Source: an uncultured Actinomycetes bacterium (GTDB taxonomy: Bacteria > Actinomycetota > Thermoleophilia > Solirubrobacterales > Solirubrobacteraceae). Taken from it: a stretch of DNA of 11,872 bases. The notes below the pieces were generated by a model. That model ran no database searches. It was given only the letters and a program-made list of their open reading frames with translations, and was not told the origin of the DNA. Shown in pieces: positions 1-9,181 of the stretch. The stretch lies in contig CALAQT010000259.1 in assembly GCA_937888775.1 (NCBI GenBank), forward strand, positions 1-11,872, given 5' to 3'. The position numbers and the translations under genes are program-made. Positions within the stretch are counted from its first letter, which is position 1. Every line of letters starts with the position of its first letter.

Positions 1-13
1 GCTCTTCCGATCT
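1..13. other. Illumina adapter remnant at the left edge
   Basis: The first 13 bases, GCTCTTCCGATCT, are exactly the 3' end shared by Illumina TruSeq-type adapters. Genomic sequence therefore begins at about base 14. The last adapter T combines with the following TG to make a false TTG codon at 13-15, so an apparent start there is an artefact. Confidence 0.93.
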
Positions 14-477
14 TGGCCGGCGCGCCGCTGACCCCAGGACAGCGCGCGCGGCTGCTGCCCAACGGCCAGGCGGCGGCGCCGGCCGACGCCCCGGCGGAGG
101 TGCAGGGGATTATCGCCGCCGGCGACCAGATCGTGGGCAGGCCCTATCTCTACGGAGGCGGACACGGCTTGGCGCTGGACCAGGTTGCGGCGGCCTATGA
201 CTGCTCCAGCAGCGTCGAGCACCTGCTCTACGGCGCACGGCTGCTGCCGGTGACCTATGACGCGGCCTCGGGCCAGCTCGAGTCGTTCGGACTTCCGGGT
301 CCGGGGCGGTGGGTGACGATCTACGCCAACGCCGACCACGTGTTCATGTACGTCGCGGGGCTCCGCTGGGACACCCACAACGCCGCCGGACCGCAGGACG
401 GCAGCGCGGGCATTGGCTGGCATCCGCTGGTGCGCAGCTCGGCCGGGTTCATCGCTCGCCATCCGGCGGGGTTGTAG
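14..477 (+). CDS. NlpC/P60-family cell-wall peptidase, 5' truncated
   Basis: This is the C-terminal part of a NlpC/P60 (C40) cysteine peptidase. Such enzymes cleave stem peptides of peptidoglycan outside the membrane. Counting from the false TTG at 13, the domain opens with a VGRPYLYGGG segment (residues 41-50). The catalytic Cys lies in YDCSS (C64), a His in ADHVFMYV (H109), and a plausible third polar residue in WDTHN (H122). The usual motif is DCSG, and here Gly is replaced by Ser. The protein ends with a SSAGFIARHP tail like those I recall from other actinobacterial members. The 5' end is lost at the adapter, so a signal peptide, repeats or a lytic transglycosylase domain may precede it. 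The TAG stop overlaps a GTG by one base (TAGTG), which suggests coupling to the following lipoprotein. The family call is good; the cellular role is unknown. Confidence 0.8.
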
Positions 478-480
478 TGG

Positions 481-552
481 TCGGGCGGGTCGGGCGGGTC
501 GGGCGGGTCGTGCGGGTCGTGCGGGTCGTGCGGGTCATGCGGGTTGCGCGGG
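481..552 (+). repeat. Tandem array of eight 9-bp units
   Basis: Eight 9-base units follow directly after the peptidase stop: three of TCGGGCGGG, three of TCGTGCGGG, then the variants TCATGCGGG and TTGCGCGGG. Because the unit is three codons long, the frame is kept. In the frame of the downstream lipoprotein it reads as GRV/VRV/MRV, that is, Arg-Val-rich peptide. The middle units each supply an in-frame GTG and the seventh supplies an ATG. Confidence 0.9.
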
Positions 553-1112
553 CCATGCCGACCATGGTGGGCGCGACGGTGTGCCTGTGCGGCTGCGCCC
601 CGCTCGGCGTCACGACGACCGCGTTGACCAAGACGCACGCGGTCAGCGCCGCCGCGCTTAAGCTCGCCCAGGCCGAGGTGACCCACGAGTACCCCTCACC
701 GCCGCCGGCGCTTCAGACCGTGACCGGTGACCAGACCGGCCCGGTTGACGCGATTGAAGCCTTTGCCGGTACCTACATCAACTGGGATGCCCAGAACGTG
801 GCCGTCCGGCTGCGCGCGCTGGCGGCGCAGAGCGTCGGTCAGGCGCGCTCGGCAATGGCGCTCGCGGCCGCCGGCGCGGCCAACGACTACGAGCTGAGAC
901 AGGGCGGGATCGCGAACGCCGGCACAGTGCAGGCGATCGCGCCGCTGCGCAACAGCGCCGATCGATTCGTCGTCGTCACGCTGGAGCGCACGACCGCCAC
1001 CAACACCACCGCCTACGCCGGCCTGCGTCCGGCCTGGCACCTGGCCATCGCCACCGTGGTCAGGCTGAGCGGCGGTCAGTGGGCGCTGAGCGCCTGGCAG
1101 CCGGAAAACTGA
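537..1112 (+). CDS. Putative lipoprotein, possibly with NTF2/VirB8-like fold
   Basis: This 191-residue protein is probably exported and lipid-anchored. The N-terminus has two Arg (R2, R5), a short hydrophobic stretch, and the lipobox-like LCGC, with C20 as the acylated Cys. The mature part is rich in Ala, Thr and Val. It contains an AFAGTYINWDAQ segment, a long Ala-rich helix, then alternating strands ending in LSAWQPEN. That pattern resembles the NTF2-like domains of conjugation proteins such as TcpC/VirB8, but this is inference only. The start is uncertain. ATG 537 gives a compact signal peptide, ATG 555 a shorter one, and GTG 477 would overlap the peptidase stop and add a 20-residue Arg/Val-repeat leader. 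Close spacing suggests co-transcription with the peptidase. No functional assignment can be made from the sequence alone. Confidence 0.6.
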   Translation: MRVARAMPTMVGATVCLCGCAPLGVTTTALTKTHAVSAAALKLAQAEVTHEYPSPPPALQTVTGDQTGPVDAIEAFAGTYINWDAQNVAVRLRALAAQSVGQARSAMALAAAGAANDYELRQGGIANAGTVQAIAPLRNSADRFVVVTLERTTATNTTAYAGLRPAWHLAIATVVRLSGGQWALSAWQPEN

Positions 1113-1299
1113 GCCCGCGGCCTGGCTCGTGGGCGGTCCTCTCTTCATTGCGACGTTTCTGGCCTCGCACGGCGCAAGCCCCAGGATGGTTCAAACCCTC
1201 CCGCCTCTGCTGGCGGACCCGCATCCAAAGTGGCCCCAGCGCCTCCCCGCGCCGGGCCCGAGAGAGGCTCACTCCACCGCCGCCGGCGCCGGAAGAGGG
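1113..1299. other. Convergent intergenic region with two small hairpins
   Basis: Between the convergent lipoprotein and ohr genes there is no convincing gene. A hairpin at 1184-1201 (GGATGG/CCCTCC, one mismatch, loop TTCAAA) abuts a second at 1201-1216 (CCGCC/GGCGG, loop TCTGCT). A 10-base palindrome CCGGCGCCGG lies at 1283-1292. There are no T-tracts, so intrinsic termination is not supported, although either hairpin could terminate or stabilise the converging transcripts. Confidence 0.4.
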
Positions 1300-1733
1300 T
1301 TACTGCACCGGCTGGCCGTTGGCGGTGAGCGCTACCTCGATGTTGCCCCGGGTGGCGTTGGAGTACGGGCAAACCTGGTGTCCGGCGGCGACCAGCTTGG
1401 CGGCCTGGTCGGGATCCTCGATCCCGGGCAGGGTGACGTCGAGCGCCACGGCGAGCTCGAAGCCGCGCTCCTGGGTGGGGTGCAGGCTGACGCGGCTGTT
1501 GACCGAGATCTCGCCGGGGTCGACGCGCTCACGGCGTGCCACGACCCCCAGCGCGCTCTCGAAGCAGGCGGCGTAGCCAACCGCGAACAGCTGCTCGGGA
1601 TTGGTGCCGCCGCCCTCACCGCCCATCTCCGCCGGGCGTCCCAGGGTTACGTCCAGTGCCCGTCACTCGACCGATCGTGGCCGTCGCGTCCGCCCGTGAC
1701 TGTGGCCTCCGCCGTATACAGCGCCTTGTTCAT
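1300..1733 (-). CDS. ohr: Organic hydroperoxide reductase Ohr (OsmC family), frameshifted
   Basis: Ohr is a cytoplasmic thiol peroxidase that reduces organic hydroperoxides, normally using lipoylated partner proteins. The gene starts at ATG 1733 behind the SD site GGAGAGGA (1739-1746) and encodes MNKALYTAEATVTGGRDG, the typical Ohr N-terminus with the conserved Arg (R16). One base is missing near 1655, so this frame stops at TAA 1649-1647. Restoring a C between CAC and TGG reopens the frame into GRPAEMGGEGGGTNPEQLF. The rest is intact from ATG 1626 to the stop at 1300. The reconstructed protein is 144 residues, normal for the family, with both catalytic Cys: C57 in AACFES and C122 in HQVCPYS. 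A product starting at 1626 would be 108 residues and lack the conserved Arg, so it would probably be inactive. Either a real null mutation or a sequencing error explains this. Confidence 0.87.
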
Positions 1734-1738
1734 GGCAT

Positions 1739-1774
1739 TCCTCTCCCAAGGAGGTGATTGAGCCTGCAACTATA
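1739..1774 (-). promoter_or_regulatory. ohr promoter and leader with an anti-SD-like stretch
   Basis: On the minus strand TATAGT (1774-1769) is a five-of-six match to a -10 box and lies in the gap after the small membrane protein gene. No convincing -35 is seen. The predicted leader contains ATCACCTCCTT (1758-1748), almost the 3' tail of 16S rRNA, directly before the ohr SD GGAGAGGA (1746-1739). CTCC and GGAG can pair across a TTG loop, which could mask the SD. Function is inferred. Confidence 0.45.
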
Positions 1775-1784
1775 CGCTGGCCGA

Positions 1785-1955
1785 TCAGTGCCCCAGCACG
1801 TTGCAGACGACCGCTCCCGCGAAGCACAGGACCGCCACGGCCCTGACCAGCCAGCCGGTCCGGTCGGCCATCCGGCCGGTGACCATGCCGGCGATCGCCA
1901 CGATCATGCCCGCGACCGCGATCAGGGCCAGCAGAATCGCCAGGACGTGCAGCAC
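1785..1955 (-). CDS. Small two-helix membrane protein (56 aa)
   Basis: From GTG 1955 the minus strand encodes a 56-residue protein with two hydrophobic segments, about residues 4-24 ([20 protein letters not shown]) and 36-53. They are joined by a short charged loop, GRMADRTG, and the protein ends in NVLGH. Clean alternation of hydrophobic and charged segments is unlikely for a chance frame in GC-rich DNA. There is no SD site. Instead a -10-like TAGAAC (1968-1963) stands seven bases before the GTG, compatible with leaderless translation. The frame stays open upstream, antisense to the ettA N-terminus up to 2174, but that part has no protein-like character. The gene ends 51 bases before ohr on the same strand. 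Family and function are not recognised. Confidence 0.55.
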   Translation of the reverse strand: MLHVLAILLALIAVAGMIVAIAGMVTGRMADRTGWLVRAVAVLCFAGAVVCNVLGH

Positions 1956-1962
1956 GGCACGT

Positions 1963-1972
1963 GTTCTACTCT
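1963..1972. promoter_or_regulatory. Overlapping divergent -10 elements for ettA and the small membrane gene
   Basis: TACTCT at 1967-1972 (plus) fits TAnnnT and ends seven bases before the ettA GTG at 1980. TAGAAC at 1968-1963 (minus) ends seven bases before the divergent GTG at 1955. The two boxes share the central TA. Neither gene has an SD site, so transcripts starting at or just before the GTGs would be leaderless. The minus box lacks the conserved final T, so it is the weaker one. A CACGTG palindrome sits at 1958-1963. Confidence 0.45.
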
Positions 1973-1979
1973 CGTTGCA

Positions 1980-3635
1980 GTGTCCTCGCAGTACATCTTC
2001 ACGACCTACAAGCTCTCCCGGCGCTATCCGCCTGACCGTGAGGTGCTCACCGACATCTCGCTGTCGTTCATGCCGGGCGCCAAGATCGGCGTGCTGGGCT
2101 ACAACGGCGCGGGCAAGTCGACGCTGCTGCGGATCATGGCCGGGGTCGACACCGAGTTCGACGGCCAGGCGCAACTGGCGCCGGGCGCGACGGTGGGGAT
2201 GCTCCAGCAGGAGCCCGGCCTCGATCCGGACAAGGACGTGCGCGCCAATGTCGAGGAGGGAGCGTCGGAGATCCGCGCGCTGCTGGATCGCTTCAACGAG
2301 CTGTCGATGAACTACTCCGACGAGACGGCCGACGAGTTCTCACGCGTTCAGGAGCAGATCGACCACGTCGACGGCTGGAACCTCGACACGACGGTCGAGA
2401 TCGCGATGGATGCGCTGCGCTGCCCGCCGCCCGACGCGGACGTGGCCACGCTGTCCGGCGGCGAACGCCGCCGGGTGGCGCTCTGCCGGCTGCTGCTGAG
2501 CCAGCCCGACCTGCTGCTGCTCGACGAGCCGACCAACCATCTCGATGCCGAGTCAGTGGCCTGGCTGGAGCAGCATCTGCATGACTACGCCGGCACGGTC
2601 GTCGCGGTCACCCACGATCGCTACTTCTTGGACAACGTGGCGGGCTGGATCCTCGAGCTCGACCGTGGCCGCGGAATCCCCTACCAGGGCAACTACTCAG
2701 GCTGGCTGGAGCAGAAGCGCGCCCGCCTGCAGCAGGAGGCGCGCCAGGAGACGGCCCGGCAGCGGACGATCGAACAGGAGCTGGCGTGGGTGCGTCTCAA
2801 CGCCAGTGCCCGGCTCACCAAGTCAAAGGCCCGCCTGAACGCATACGAGGCGCTGCTGGCCCAGGACCGCAACGTCAAGCTCGACCAGGTCCAGATCCAC
2901 ATTCCCGCAGGCCAGCGGCTCGGCGACGTGGTGGTCGAGGCCGAGGCGCTGCGCAAGTCCTACGGCGATCGCGTGCTGATCGACGGCCTGGACTTCAAGC
3001 TTCCGCGCGGCGGGATCGTTGGCGTGATCGGGCCCAACGGCGCCGGCAAGACCACCTTGATGCGGATGATCACCGGTCAGGAGCAGCCTGACTCAGGCGT
3101 GCTGCGGATCGGGGACACCGTGCAGCTCGCCTACGTGGATCAGTCGCGTGAGGCGCTGGATCCGGCGCGCACCGTCTGGGAGGAGATCTCCGGCGGCCAG
3201 GACCAGATCGCGCTCGGGGACCGAACGGTCAACAGCCGCGCGTACGTCGCCGGCTTCAACTTCCGCGGGATCGATCAGCAGACCAAGGTGGGCAAGCTGT
3301 CCGGCGGGGAGCGCAACCGCCTGCACCTGGCCAAGCTGCTGCGCTCCGGTGGCAACCTGCTGCTGCTCGACGAGCCGACCAATGACCTTGACGTCGACAC
3401 TCTGCGCGCGTTGGAGGAGGCGCTGCTGTCGTTCGCCGGCTGCGCGATGGTGGTCTCCCACGATCGTTGGTTCCTGGACCGGATCGCCACCCACGTGCTC
3501 GCGTTTGAGGGCGATTCGCAAGTGCGCTGGTTCGAAGGCAACTTCGAGGCCTACGAGAGCTTCCGCCACGAGCAGCTCGGTGCCGAGGCCGACCGGCCCA
3601 AGCGGATCACCTACAAGAAGCTCGTCCGCGGTTAG
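1980..3635 (+). CDS. ettA: ABC-F translation factor EttA (energy-dependent translational throttle)
   Basis: EttA binds the ribosomal E site and couples elongation to ATP/ADP levels. It is a soluble protein, not a transporter. The 551-residue product, close to the roughly 555 of the family, has two ABC domains. The first has Walker A GYNGAGKS (40-47), signature LSGGE (158-162), Walker B LLLLDEP (178-184) and H-loop THDRYFL (211-217). The second has GPNGAGKT (351-358), LSGGE (440-444), [10 protein letters not shown] and SHDRWFL. Between them lies a charged linker rich in Arg, Gln and Glu (about 243-320), the P-site tRNA-interaction motif of ABC-F proteins. An arm-like insert lies near 95-140. 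GTG 1980 is chosen because it starts the family N-terminus ([20 protein letters not shown]). The open frame continues upstream to 1758 without family-like sequence. The gene appears intact and is followed after 8 bases by the SDR gene. Confidence 0.93.
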   Translation: MSSQYIFTTYKLSRRYPPDREVLTDISLSFMPGAKIGVLGYNGAGKSTLLRIMAGVDTEFDGQAQLAPGATVGMLQQEPGLDPDKDVRANVEEGASEIRALLDRFNELSMNYSDETADEFSRVQEQIDHVDGWNLDTTVEIAMDALRCPPPDADVATLSGGERRRVALCRLLLSQPDLLLLDEPTNHLDAESVAWLEQHLHDYAGTVVAVTHDRYFLDNVAGWILELDRGRGIPYQGNYSGWLEQKRARLQQEARQETARQRTIEQELAWVRLNASARLTKSKARLNAYEALLAQDRNVKLDQVQIHIPAGQRLGDVVVEAEALRKSYGDRVLIDGLDFKLPRGGIVGVIGPNGAGKTTLMRMITGQEQPDSGVLRIGDTVQLAYVDQSREALDPARTVWEEISGGQDQIALGDRTVNSRAYVAGFNFRGIDQQTKVGKLSGGERNRLHLAKLLRSGGNLLLLDEPTNDLDVDTLRALEEALLSFAGCAMVVSHDRWFLDRIATHVLAFEGDSQVRWFEGNFEAYESFRHEQLGAEADRPKRITYKKLVRG

Positions 3636-3643
3636 GCTCGCCG

Positions 3644-4485
3644 GTGCCCTCCCGCGCGGTCCTGATAACCGGCTGCTCATCGGGCATCGGCCACGCCACC
3701 GCGCAGCGTCTGGCGGCCGCCGGCTGGAAGGTCTATGCCACCGCGCGCCGGCCGCAGGCGATCTCCGATCTGGAGCAGCTGCGTTGCCGGACGCTTGCGC
3801 TCGACGTGTGCGACGAGGCTTCGATGAGCGCCGCGGTATCGGCCGTGACCGAGGCCGAGGGGGCCGTCGGCGTGCTGATCAACAACGCTGGCTACAGCCA
3901 GTCGGGCGCGGTCGAGAGCGTCCCTATCGACCAGGCGCGCCGTCAGTTCGAGACCAACGTGTTCGGGCTGATGCGGATGTGCCAGCTGGTGTTGCCGGGG
4001 ATGCGCGACCAGGGCTGGGGCAAAATCGTCAACCTTGGCTCGATGGGCGGGAAGCTGACGTTTCCCGGCGGCGGCCTCTACCACGCGACCAAGTACGCCG
4101 TGGAGGCGATCAGCGATGCACTGCGGTTCGAGGTGCGCGGCTTCGGCATCGATGTGATCCTGATCGAGCCCGGGCTGATCAAGACGAGCTTCGGCGACGT
4201 GGCCTCGCTTCGGTGGCCGAGACCCACGGCGATGGTCCCTACGCCGACTTCAATCGCCGGGTGGCCAAGGTGACCGCCGACGCCTATCAGGGACCGATGA
4301 TCAAGCTCGGAGGAGGTCCGGACACGGTGGCTCAGGCGATCGCGCAGGCACTAGAGTCACAGCGCCCCAGGGCCCGCTACCCGGTCACACCCAGCGCGCG
4401 CCTGCTGATCAACCAGCGCCGCTTCACGCCCGATCGGGTCTGGGACCTGATGATGCGCGCGCAGTTCCCGACGCCGAAGCCGTAG
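3644..4485 (+). CDS. Short-chain dehydrogenase/reductase (classical SDR), frameshifted
   Basis: This is a NAD(P)-dependent oxidoreductase of the classical SDR family; the substrate is unknown. From GTG 3644 (VPSRAVLITG) the protein shows the cofactor motif TGCSSGIG (9-16), NNAG (80-83), catalytic Ser133 in NLGSMGG, and the YHATK pair Tyr146/Lys150, then the IEPGLIKT segment. After GDVA the frame is lost. As read it ends at 4273 with an unrelated tail. One missing base near 4203 restores continuity into ASVAETHGDGPYADFNRRV and the remaining C-terminus to TAG 4485, giving about 280 residues, normal for this SDR subgroup. Since Ser, Tyr and Lys lie before the lesion, a truncated product would keep the catalytic residues but lose the substrate-binding C-terminus. 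It follows ettA by 8 bases, so it is probably read from the same transcript. The lesion is a real mutation or a sequencing error. Confidence 0.85.
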
Positions 4486-4521
4486 GGCTCTGGTCCACGG
4501 CCGGATCACCAATAGCGGTAT
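4486..4521. other. Convergent gap between the SDR and HAD genes
   Basis: Thirty-six bases separate two convergent stop codons. The only structure seen is AATA-GCGG-TATT (4511-4522), a short stem with a four-base loop, flanked by CCGG on both sides (4501-4504 and 4526-4529). There is no T-tract. It may serve as a weak bidirectional terminator, but the evidence is thin. Confidence 0.25.
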
Positions 4522-5232
4522 TCAGCCGGCCAGCGAACTTGCCAGCGCGGTGTGGAGTTCAACCGCGTCAGCCACGACCGCGTCGGCTTCCAACAGGTCC
4601 TCCTTGGCGTGCGGACCCGTCGTCACGGCGATGCATCGCACTCCATCCGCCCGCGCACAAACGATGTCGCGCGGGGTGTCGCCGACGATGATCGTCCGTT
4701 CGCGCGGATACGGTCTGGCCGCACTGCCGGCACGGCGTCGGGCGATCGCCGGCAGCGCCGTCCGGTCCTCGGAGTCTGACCCGAACGCCCCCTGCCCGGG
4801 GGCGAAGTGATCGCCGATCCCGGCCCGCCCCAGCTTGAGCCTGGCCACGGGTTCGAAGTTGCCGGTCAGCAGCGCCAGCTGGACGTCGTGACGGCTCGAC
4901 AGCCACTGCAGCAGCTCAGGAATCCCGGCTAGGACCCGGTCGGACAGGTCCTTTGGGCACAGCCGGACGTAGGCCCGGCAGCACTCCTCGCGAACCTGGT
5001 CGGCCCGTTCGTCGATCCGCCGCGCCGAGATCCCCGCATCGAGCAGGATGATCCGAGCGATCTCACCGTCGGTGCGCCCGGCCGGGGAAAGTGGTCCGCG
5101 CATCGTCTGTGCGTCGACGCCGTGGACGGCCCGCACGGCTTCGTGCAGAGCGTCCCGGTGTGCGCCCGCGGCGCCGCTGACCAGGGTGCCGTCGATGTCG
5201 AGCAGCAGCAGCACCGGAGGTGCGACGTGCAC
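4522..5232 (-). CDS. HAD-superfamily phosphatase
   Basis: This 236-residue haloacid dehalogenase-type hydrolase probably dephosphorylates a small metabolite. It resembles phosphoglycolate phosphatases or beta-phosphoglucomutases, but the substrate cannot be told. Motif I is DIDGTL (12-17), with the nucleophile D12 and acid/base D14. Motif II is Thr123 in LLTGNFEP, motif III Lys133 in RLKLG, and motif IV GDTPRD (D185, D189). The helical insert after motif I is a C1-type cap (about 18-110). It starts at GTG 5232, immediately after the TGA of the M42 peptidase gene (TGAGTG), with no independent SD site, so translation is probably by re-initiation. A second GTG six codons on is a possible alternative. 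The gene is convergent with the SDR gene, with 36 bases between their stops. Confidence 0.85.
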   Translation of the reverse strand: MHVAPPVLLLLDIDGTLVSGAAGAHRDALHEAVRAVHGVDAQTMRGPLSPAGRTDGEIARIILLDAGISARRIDERADQVREECCRAYVRLCPKDLSDRVLAGIPELLQWLSSRHDVQLALLTGNFEPVARLKLGRAGIGDHFAPGQGAFGSDSEDRTALPAIARRRAGSAARPYPRERTIIVGDTPRDIVCARADGVRCIAVTTGPHAKEDLLEADAVVADAVELHTALASSLAG

Positions 5233-6291
5233 TCAGCGCTCGAACGTCATGCCCGGCGTCAGCCGGCGCGCGAACGCGGCGATCAGCTTCGCCGCCACAG
5301 CGATGTCGTCCAGCGCCACGAGCTCTACCGGGGAGTGCATGTAGCGGATCGGCACCGACACAAGCCCGGTGGGGATCCCCGCCCGCGAGGTGTGGACCGC
5401 GTCGGCGTCGGTGCCGGTGCCGCGCCCGAGCGACTCGACCGTGAACGGCAGCTCCTCCTGCTCGGCCGTCGCGTACAGCAGCTCGGTCACGACCGGATGC
5501 AGGGTCGTGCCGCGCGCGATCACCGGGCCCGAGCCGAGAGGGTGCTTGGTGATCGGGCCGAGCTCGATCCCCGGCTGGTCGGTGGCGAAGGTTACGTCGA
5601 CGACGATCGCCAGATCCGGCTCCAGCGAGAACGCGCTCGTCCGGGCGCCGGCAAACGTAGTCTCCTCCTGCGCCACCGCCAGCGCCACCACGTCGCCCGG
5701 AGCGCCGCCGGCCTCGGCCACCAGGCGGGCAGCCTCGGCGGCGACGAAGCAGCCGATCCGGTTGTCCAGCGAGCGCGCTACCAGGCGGCCGTTGGGCATC
5801 TCCAGCGGCTCGGCGTCGATCACCGCGACGTCGCCGATCCTGACTCGCCCGCGGGCATCGTCGCCGTCCTTGGCGCCGATGTCGACGTGCAAATCCTTCA
5901 GATCGGGCACGCTCTTGCGGTCATCGCCCTTGATCAGATGGATCGGCTTGCGACCGATCACGCCGCTGACCGCCCCATCGCGGGTGGCGATCCGGATCCG
6001 CTGGCCGACCAGCACGATCGGATCCCAGCCGCCGACCTCGCCAAAGCGCAGAAAGCCGTCGTCGTCGATGTGGGAGATGTGGACGCCGATCTCGTCGATG
6101 TGCCCCACGATCGCCAGCGTCGGACCGCCGGCCGTGCCGGGCACGCGCGCATAGGACGAGCCCACGCTGTCGCTGCGGACCTCCTGCGCGAACGCGGAGC
6201 AGCTCTCGCGCCAGACGCGCGCCGGGTCGCTCTCGTGACCCGAGGGTCCCGGGGCGCTGACCAGACGACGCAGTAGCTCAGGCGTTGACAC
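5233..6291 (-). CDS. M42-family metallo-aminopeptidase/glutamyl aminopeptidase-like
   Basis: M42 (FrvX/TET-like) enzymes are cytoplasmic, self-compartmentalising dinuclear zinc or cobalt aminopeptidases that trim peptides. The 352-residue product has the expected ligands and catalytic residues in order: H64 and D66 in GHIDEIG, bridging D176 in RSLDNRIG, the Glu pair E209/E210 in AQEETTFAG, D232 in IVVDVTF, and H319 in RYMHSPVE. Length is normal and the gene is intact. I chose GTG 6291 because the upstream TTG at 6300 lies in the candidate -10 box, and because a -10-like TACCCT (6305-6300) stands 8 bases before it, which would give a leaderless transcript. The gene follows acnA on the same strand with a 27-base gap and is fused stop-to-start with the HAD gene. 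Confidence 0.88.
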   Translation of the reverse strand: MSTPELLRRLVSAPGPSGHESDPARVWRESCSAFAQEVRSDSVGSSYARVPGTAGGPTLAIVGHIDEIGVHISHIDDDGFLRFGEVGGWDPIVLVGQRIRIATRDGAVSGVIGRKPIHLIKGDDRKSVPDLKDLHVDIGAKDGDDARGRVRIGDVAVIDAEPLEMPNGRLVARSLDNRIGCFVAAEAARLVAEAGGAPGDVVALAVAQEETTFAGARTSAFSLEPDLAIVVDVTFATDQPGIELGPITKHPLGSGPVIARGTTLHPVVTELLYATAEQEELPFTVESLGRGTGTDADAVHTSRAGIPTGLVSVPIRYMHSPVELVALDDIAVAAKLIAAFARRLTPGMTFER

Positions 6292-6299
6292 GTCGCACA

Positions 6300-6305
6300 A
6301 GGGTA
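6300..6305 (-). promoter_or_regulatory. Candidate internal -10 box for the M42-HAD pair
   Basis: TACCCT on the minus strand lies in the 27-base gap after acnA and 8 bases before GTG 6291. A partial -35, GCGACG (6327-6322), stands 16 bases upstream. No SD site precedes the GTG. The arrangement matches that before ettA, so a leaderless internal promoter is plausible but unproven. Confidence 0.35.
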
Positions 6306-6318
6306 GTGGCGCGGGCGC

Positions 6319-9135
<2,817 letters not shown>

Positions 9136-9165
9136 TCGAACTCCATGTTTTCAGAGGGTTACTCG

Positions 9166-9172
9166 TACTGTA
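9166..9172. promoter_or_regulatory. Symmetric bidirectional -10 element between acnA and ltrA
   Basis: The 46-base gap between the divergent starts contains TACTGTA, a palindrome around its central T. Read forward it gives TACTGT (9166-9171), 10 bases before the ltrA GTG. Read in reverse it gives TACAGT (9172-9167), about 31 bases before the acnA ATG. Both fit TAnnnT. No clear -35 is visible on either side. Overlapping symmetric -10 boxes are a known source of divergent bacterial transcription; use here is inferred. Confidence 0.45.
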
Positions 9173-9181
9173 GGACCCCCC

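Noticed and set aside
13..15. TTG start codon for the NlpC/P60 gene
   Set aside because: Its first T is the last adapter base, so the start is an artefact and the gene is truncated.
1184..1216. Possible tRNA gene suggested by GGTTCAAACCC
   Set aside because: The T-stem would have mismatches and a six-base loop. I cannot find a matching acceptor stem, anticodon arm or D-arm, so this is only a T-arm-like hairpin.
1758..1979. N-terminal extension of EttA from TTG 1758 behind a perfect SD (AAGGAGGTGAT)
   Set aside because: The TTG overlaps the SD, the extension has no EttA-like sequence, and the region is better explained by the small membrane protein on the other strand. The family N-terminus begins at GTG 1980.
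3148..4203. Long frame read through ettA and the SDR gene as one protein
   Set aside because: Only its last part (from about 4204) is real, as the frameshifted SDR C-terminus. The rest is an out-of-frame Arg/Ser-rich shadow.
5122..6276. Long plus-strand open frame opposite the M42 gene
   Set aside because: It is Arg/Asp/Gly-rich with no motif, whereas the minus strand encodes all M42 metal ligands in order.
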